Of a stretch of DNA of 64,000 nucleotides, positions 60,815 through 64,000 are shown one piece after another. Numbering within the stretch: position 1 is the first letter of the stretch; each line of letters opens with the position of its first letter. The translations under genes were made by a program, and so were the position numbers. Under the pieces are notes generated by a model. The model worked only from the letters and a program-made list of their open reading frames with translations, was not told the origin of the DNA and did not search any database. Origin of the DNA: Brevibacterium sp. JSBI002 (lineage in GTDB: Bacteria; Actinomycetota; Actinomycetes; Actinomycetales; Brevibacteriaceae); contig NZ_CP110341.1 in NCBI RefSeq assembly GCF_026013965.1, forward strand, positions 3,472,001-3,536,000, written 5' to 3'.

Positions 60815-62077
60815 TCACACCACCAGCCCCTCTCCCCGGTATGTCGACCAGGTGTCGATGATCGTCGATCCCGAGACGACGAGGAAATCGTTGAAATGTT
60901 CGGCCAGTTCGCCTGCTTTGGCGTGCCTGAACCACACGAGATCCCCGATGCGCAGCGATTCCGTGCCGGGCCCGGTCAGCGGAGTCTGCACCTCCCCGGG
61001 ACCCTCGAGACCGGAGTACTCGAGGCCCGGCGGCCAGGCGATGGTCGGCAGCCGGTCGGTACCAGGCACTCCCGAGGCGATGAATCCGCCCTTGAAAACC
61101 GTCACCCAACCAGGTGCAGGGCGTCTGACGACAGGGGTGACGAAGTACGCGGCGGGCCGATGCCGGAAGTGCGTATAGCCGTCGAAGAGTCCCGGGGAGA
61201 AGAGACCGGATCCGGCGGCGAGTTCGGTCAGAGTGCCTTCGCCGGAGCTGGATTCGAACGAGCCGGTTCCCCCGCCGTTGACGAATTCGAGGTCGGCGAC
61301 CTCTCTGACGGCGGCGATGACGGCGGCTCGTCGTTCGGCGAGTTCGGCGATCGAGGCTCTCTGCATGAGCCGCACGATCGCCTGCCTGACCGTTCGTCCG
61401 GCGTCGGCGGTGCCGGCGATCTGCCCCTCGTAGAACATCATCCCGACGAGGTCGAACCCGGGCCGGGCCGCGACCTGTCGGGCGAGCGCGACGGCCGCTC
61501 GCCCGTCACGGATCGGTGAGCGCCTGGCCCCGATATGGACCCGGTCGCCCAACCAGGATTCGGCCGGGCGATAGGAGGCGTCGACGTCGATGCACACCCG
61601 CACCGAGGCGGCTCCCGCCTCGGCGAGGATCGCCGCGTTCCCCGCCGGACCGGTCCCTTCCGGGCCGGAATCCCGCCCCGCCTCGGCGAGGGACCTGCGG
61701 ACGTCGTCGATGATGTCGAGGTGGTCCACGGAGTCGATCATCACGGTGATGTTCGACCGCGCTCCCGCCTCGGCGACCATCCGGGTCAGGGCCGGCCGGT
61801 CGAGGCTGGGATAGCCGATGACGATCTCGCGGACGCCGCGGGCATGGAGGAACAGAGCCTCGGGAACGGAGAAGGCGAGCACGCCCGAATAGGCGGGGTG
61901 GGCGAGCGCTCGGTCGATGGCTTCGGGCACGCGCAGGGATTTCGTGGCCAGCCGGATCGGCAGTCCGCGAGCGCGCTGAGCCAGGGCGTCGAGGTTCTCG
62001 TCGAACGCGTCGAGATCGAGGACGGCGGTGGGTGCACAGCTGACTTTCAGCGCACGCCGGAGTCCACTCGAAACCAT
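60815..62077 (-). CDS. D-threonine aldolase/alanine racemase-type PLP enzyme
   Basis: 420 residues. N-terminal alanine-racemase barrel with PLP lysine K46 in RLATKSLRV and a C-terminal beta domain. PAGNAAILAEAGAASVRVCIDVD, GMMFYEGQIAG and FVNGGGTGSFE are typical of the amino-acid deaminase/aldolase group (COG3616). The C-terminal HFNDFLVV carries the His used for metal binding in D-threonine aldolases, while an expected Asp nearby was not located. Possible substrates are D-threonine, D-serine or 3-hydroxy-D-aspartate. It lies upstream of the lactone oxidase and diverges from the aldehyde dehydrogenase gene at 62127. Confidence 0.8.
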   Translation of the reverse strand: MVSSGLRRALKVSCAPTAVLDLDAFDENLDALAQRARGLPIRLATKSLRVPEAIDRALAHPAYSGVLAFSVPEALFLHARGVREIVIGYPSLDRPALTRMVAEAGARSNITVMIDSVDHLDIIDDVRRSLAEAGRDSGPEGTGPAGNAAILAEAGAASVRVCIDVDASYRPAESWLGDRVHIGARRSPIRDGRAAVALARQVAARPGFDLVGMMFYEGQIAGTADAGRTVRQAIVRLMQRASIAELAERRAAVIAAVREVADLEFVNGGGTGSFESSSGEGTLTELAAGSGLFSPGLFDGYTHFRHRPAAYFVTPVVRRPAPGWVTVFKGGFIASGVPGTDRLPTIAWPPGLEYSGLEGPGEVQTPLTGPGTESLRIGDLVWFRHAKAGELAEHFNDFLVVSGSTIIDTWSTYRGEGLVV

Positions 62078-62126
62078 ATTCGGTAGTCTAGCCTGCGATG
62101 ACCTACGTCACAGAAAGAGGAAGCCG

Positions 62127-63728
62127 ATGAGAACCGAGACCACCGCACGCACCTCCGAAGCAAGCGCGGCCGGGACCCCGTCCGCGCATGTCACCGCGGC
62201 GCTGCGGGACTTCCTCGACACCGATCCGTACGCCGATGCCTCCGGTTCGGGCGAGGTGATGCGCGGAGTCGAGCCGTTCACCGGGCAGGAGGTCGACAGG
62301 TTCGCCCGGAACACTCCCGACGATATCGAGGCTGCCTACGCCACCGCGCGCATTGCCGGCGAGTCGTGGGCCGCCCAGTCGGTTCAGCACCGCACGAAGG
62401 TGCTCACTCGACTGCATTCCGCTCTGGTCCGGAATGAGGATCTGCTCCTCGACATCATTCAGTACGAGACTGGCAAGGCCCGCATTCACGCCTATGACGA
62501 GATCCTCGATACCTTCAATGTGCTCCGCCACTACGGGGTGATGGCCGCCCGCTATCTGCGGCCCGAACGTCGACGCGGAGCCATCCCCGTGCTCACCCGG
62601 ACCGAGGTCACGCGCACCCCGCTGGGCGTGATCGGTTTCATCACCCCGTGGAACTACCCACTGACCCTGGGTGCGACCGACCTGTTCGCGGCCCTGACCG
62701 CCGGCAACGCCGTCGTCCACAAACCCGATTCGACGACGACGCTGACCTCGGTGTTCATGCGCAGGCTGGCGATCGCCGCCGGCCTGCCCGCCGAGGTGTG
62801 GCAGCTCGTGCCCGGACCATCGTCCGAGGTCGGGCCCGCGCTCATGGCCGGTGCCGACGGAATCTCCTTCACCGGGTCGACGACTGCTGGGCGGTCGATC
62901 GCCGCCGAGGCGGGGCAGCGTCTGCTCCCCGCCGCGCTCGAGCTCGGAGGCAAGAATCCCCTGATCGTCGCCGCCGATGCGGATCTGGAGAAGGCCGTCG
63001 AAGGTGCCGTGCGCGGATCGTTCTCCTCGGCCGGGCAGCTGTGCATCTCCATCGAGCGCATCTACGTCCACGAGGACCTCCATGAGACCTTCTGCGCCCA
63101 TTTCGCCGAGGCGGCCCGCGCCTACCGCCTCAGCGCCGCGTTCGAGTACGGCCCGGATATGGGCACCCTGGCGGGACCGAAGCAGCTCGAGACGATCACC
63201 AATCATGTCGAGCAAGCACGCAGCGCCGGTGCCACGGTTCTCGCCGGCGGACATCCGGTGCCCGATCTCGGCCCCTACTTCTACGCCCCGACAGTGCTTA
63301 CGGATGTTCCTCCTGAGGCGGAGCTGCGTCGGGAGGAGACCTTCGGTCCCGTCGTCTCCGTCTATTCGGTGCCGTCGGATGCCGCGGCGATCGCTGCCGC
63401 CAATGACAGCGACTACGGACTCTCGGCATCGGTGTACTCACGCTCCCACGGGCGTGAGATCGCGCGGCAGGTCGAGGCCGGAATGGTCAACATCAACGAG
63501 GTCTACCCGGCCAGCTGGGGATCCATCGACGCACCGGCCGGCGGAGTCAAGGCCTCGGGCATGGGCCACCGGCACGGCCCTGAGGGCCTCCACCAGTTCA
63601 TGCACTCGCACACGATTGCGGAGCAGCGCCTCCACCCGATCGCGCCGGCCGGTCCTCTCGATCAGGCGAAGTTCGCGAAGGCGATGACCGGGGCGCTGCA
63701 AGCCATGCGGTCCCTGCGCATGAAGTAG
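62127..63728 (+). CDS. NAD(P)-dependent succinate-semialdehyde dehydrogenase-like
   Basis: 533 residues from the ATG at 62127 (AGAGGAAGCCG upstream). Complete ALDH active site: N176 in TPWNYPL, E272 in LELGGKNP and C306 in GQLCISIER. FTGSTTAGRSIAAEAG at about 250-265 binds cofactor. The sequence GMVNINEVYPASWGSIDAPAGG and the C-terminal extension are characteristic of GabD2-type actinobacterial enzymes. Succinate semialdehyde is the probable but unproved substrate. The first 30 residues are unusual for ALDH and may be disordered. Confidence 0.85.
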   Translation: MRTETTARTSEASAAGTPSAHVTAALRDFLDTDPYADASGSGEVMRGVEPFTGQEVDRFARNTPDDIEAAYATARIAGESWAAQSVQHRTKVLTRLHSALVRNEDLLLDIIQYETGKARIHAYDEILDTFNVLRHYGVMAARYLRPERRRGAIPVLTRTEVTRTPLGVIGFITPWNYPLTLGATDLFAALTAGNAVVHKPDSTTTLTSVFMRRLAIAAGLPAEVWQLVPGPSSEVGPALMAGADGISFTGSTTAGRSIAAEAGQRLLPAALELGGKNPLIVAADADLEKAVEGAVRGSFSSAGQLCISIERIYVHEDLHETFCAHFAEAARAYRLSAAFEYGPDMGTLAGPKQLETITNHVEQARSAGATVLAGGHPVPDLGPYFYAPTVLTDVPPEAELRREETFGPVVSVYSVPSDAAAIAAANDSDYGLSASVYSRSHGREIARQVEAGMVNINEVYPASWGSIDAPAGGVKASGMGHRHGPEGLHQFMHSHTIAEQRLHPIAPAGPLDQAKFAKAMTGALQAMRSLRMK

Positions 63729-63789
63729 GGAGCGCGGCACCGTCGGGCACGGCCCAGTTGATGGGTGGAACTGAACTCGGCGGTGGTAC

Positions 63790-64000
63790 TCAGTTGACGT
63801 TGTCGAAGAATTCGCGCGCCACCGGCACGGCCGCCTCGGCGCCGAATCCGCCGTCTTCGACAAGCACTGCCACGGCCAGGTCCCCTTGAAATCCGGCGAA
63901 CCATGAATGAGTGCGCGGCGGGGTCTCGTCGCCGTATTCGGCCGTTCCGGTCTTACCGTGGACCGGATCGCCGGGAACGTCCTTGAGCGCGGTGGCGGTG
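63790..64000 (-). CDS. Penicillin-binding protein, C-terminal part (runs off the window)
   Basis: Seventy codons continue to the window edge. VHGKTGTAEYGDETPPRTHS contains the KTG triad of transpeptidases, followed by SWFAGFQGDLAVAVLVEDGG, the usual beta strands after it. The protein ends AREFFDNVN. It resembles the class B PbpA/PBP2-like group with the substrate loop AEY; the rest of the gene lies beyond the window. Confidence 0.85.
   Translation of the reverse strand, partial: TATALKDVPGDPVHGKTGTAEYGDETPPRTHSWFAGFQGDLAVAVLVEDGGFGAEAAVPVAREFFDNVN

Noticed and set aside
1..64000. CRISPR arrays, prophage, integrase or insertion sequences
   Set aside because: No regularly spaced identical repeats with unique spacers and no transposase, integrase or phage structural gene was found. 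The DUF222/HNH gene is the only mobile-type candidate.

Overview
The window is 64 kb of high-GC actinobacterial chromosome. Dense operons use ATGA, GTGA and TGATG start/stop overlaps, GTG starts are common, and no tRNA, rRNA, CRISPR array, prophage or transposase was seen. The gene set suggests Micrococcales, most plausibly Brevibacterium: glycine-betaine uptake, a complete Mrp/Mnh Na+/H+ antiporter, an acyl-branched-chain oxo-acid dehydrogenase operon with 3-hydroxyisobutyrate dehydrogenase, a DUF222/HNH protein, an LPXTG surface protein and a CopD-CtaG fusion. The genus assignment is inference.

Layout. 0-2.2 kb: DUF4235 protein, type I dehydroquinase (aroD) and an alpha/beta hydrolase. 2.5-7.6 kb: proVWX-type betaine transporter, a frameshifted ogt, and a second betaine-binding protein gene interrupted by one in-frame TGA. 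7.7-11.5 kb (minus strand): Tat-exported DyP peroxidase, a frameshifted PCu(A)C copper chaperone, a His-rich membrane protein and a degenerate isochorismatase-fold protein. 11.7-13.4 kb: DUF222/HNH protein. 13.5-26.8 kb (minus strand): mnhA(B)CDEFG runs by overlapping genes into a response regulator, a histidine kinase and a lipoprotein, followed by an S9 peptidase and nagA. 26.9-28.7 kb: dcd and an unknown gene. 29-34 kb: an LPXTG protein, an ABC ATPase-like protein without catalytic residues, a membrane-anchored protein, and a Vsr/DUF559-type nuclease gene bracketed by two copies of a palindromic element. 34-41.6 kb (mostly minus): thioredoxin-NHL protein, YggS, mmsB with a divergent LysR gene, a 3-hydroxybutyrate dehydrogenase-like SDR and an MHS-type MFS transporter. 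42-45.4 kb: CopD-CtaG fusion, HU, and rpmB-rpmG-rpsN of the cysteine-poor type. 46-50.8 kb: a SPOR-like membrane protein and the E1alpha/E1beta/E2 oxo-acid dehydrogenase operon. 51.2-53.8 kb: an uncharacterised three-gene module with a WXG100-like protein and a hydrolase. 54-64 kb: purB, a Q-rich lipoprotein, a second MHS transporter, a hydrolase, a sugar-lactone oxidase, a D-threonine-aldolase-like enzyme, an aldehyde dehydrogenase and the C-terminal end of a penicillin-binding protein.

Themes. Osmotic and ionic homeostasis (betaine uptake, Mnh antiporter with its own two-component system) and copper/haem handling (PCu(A)C, DyP, CopD-CtaG) recur, along with valine/leucine/isoleucine catabolism (E1/E2 operon, mmsB). 

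The less expected content is as follows. (1) Five reading-frame lesions: ogt, proX2, PCu(A)C, probably the histidine kinase, and E2. Four are single-base losses in GC-rich sequence, so either assembly error or real decay must be settled first. (2) The 9-mer CCGAGGCGG or its complement occurs about 43 times by eye, against roughly 3 expected from composition. (3) Several long perfect intergenic palindromes and short tandem duplications. (4) Several fold-retaining, active-site-losing proteins. (5) The WXG100-like/hydrolase module.
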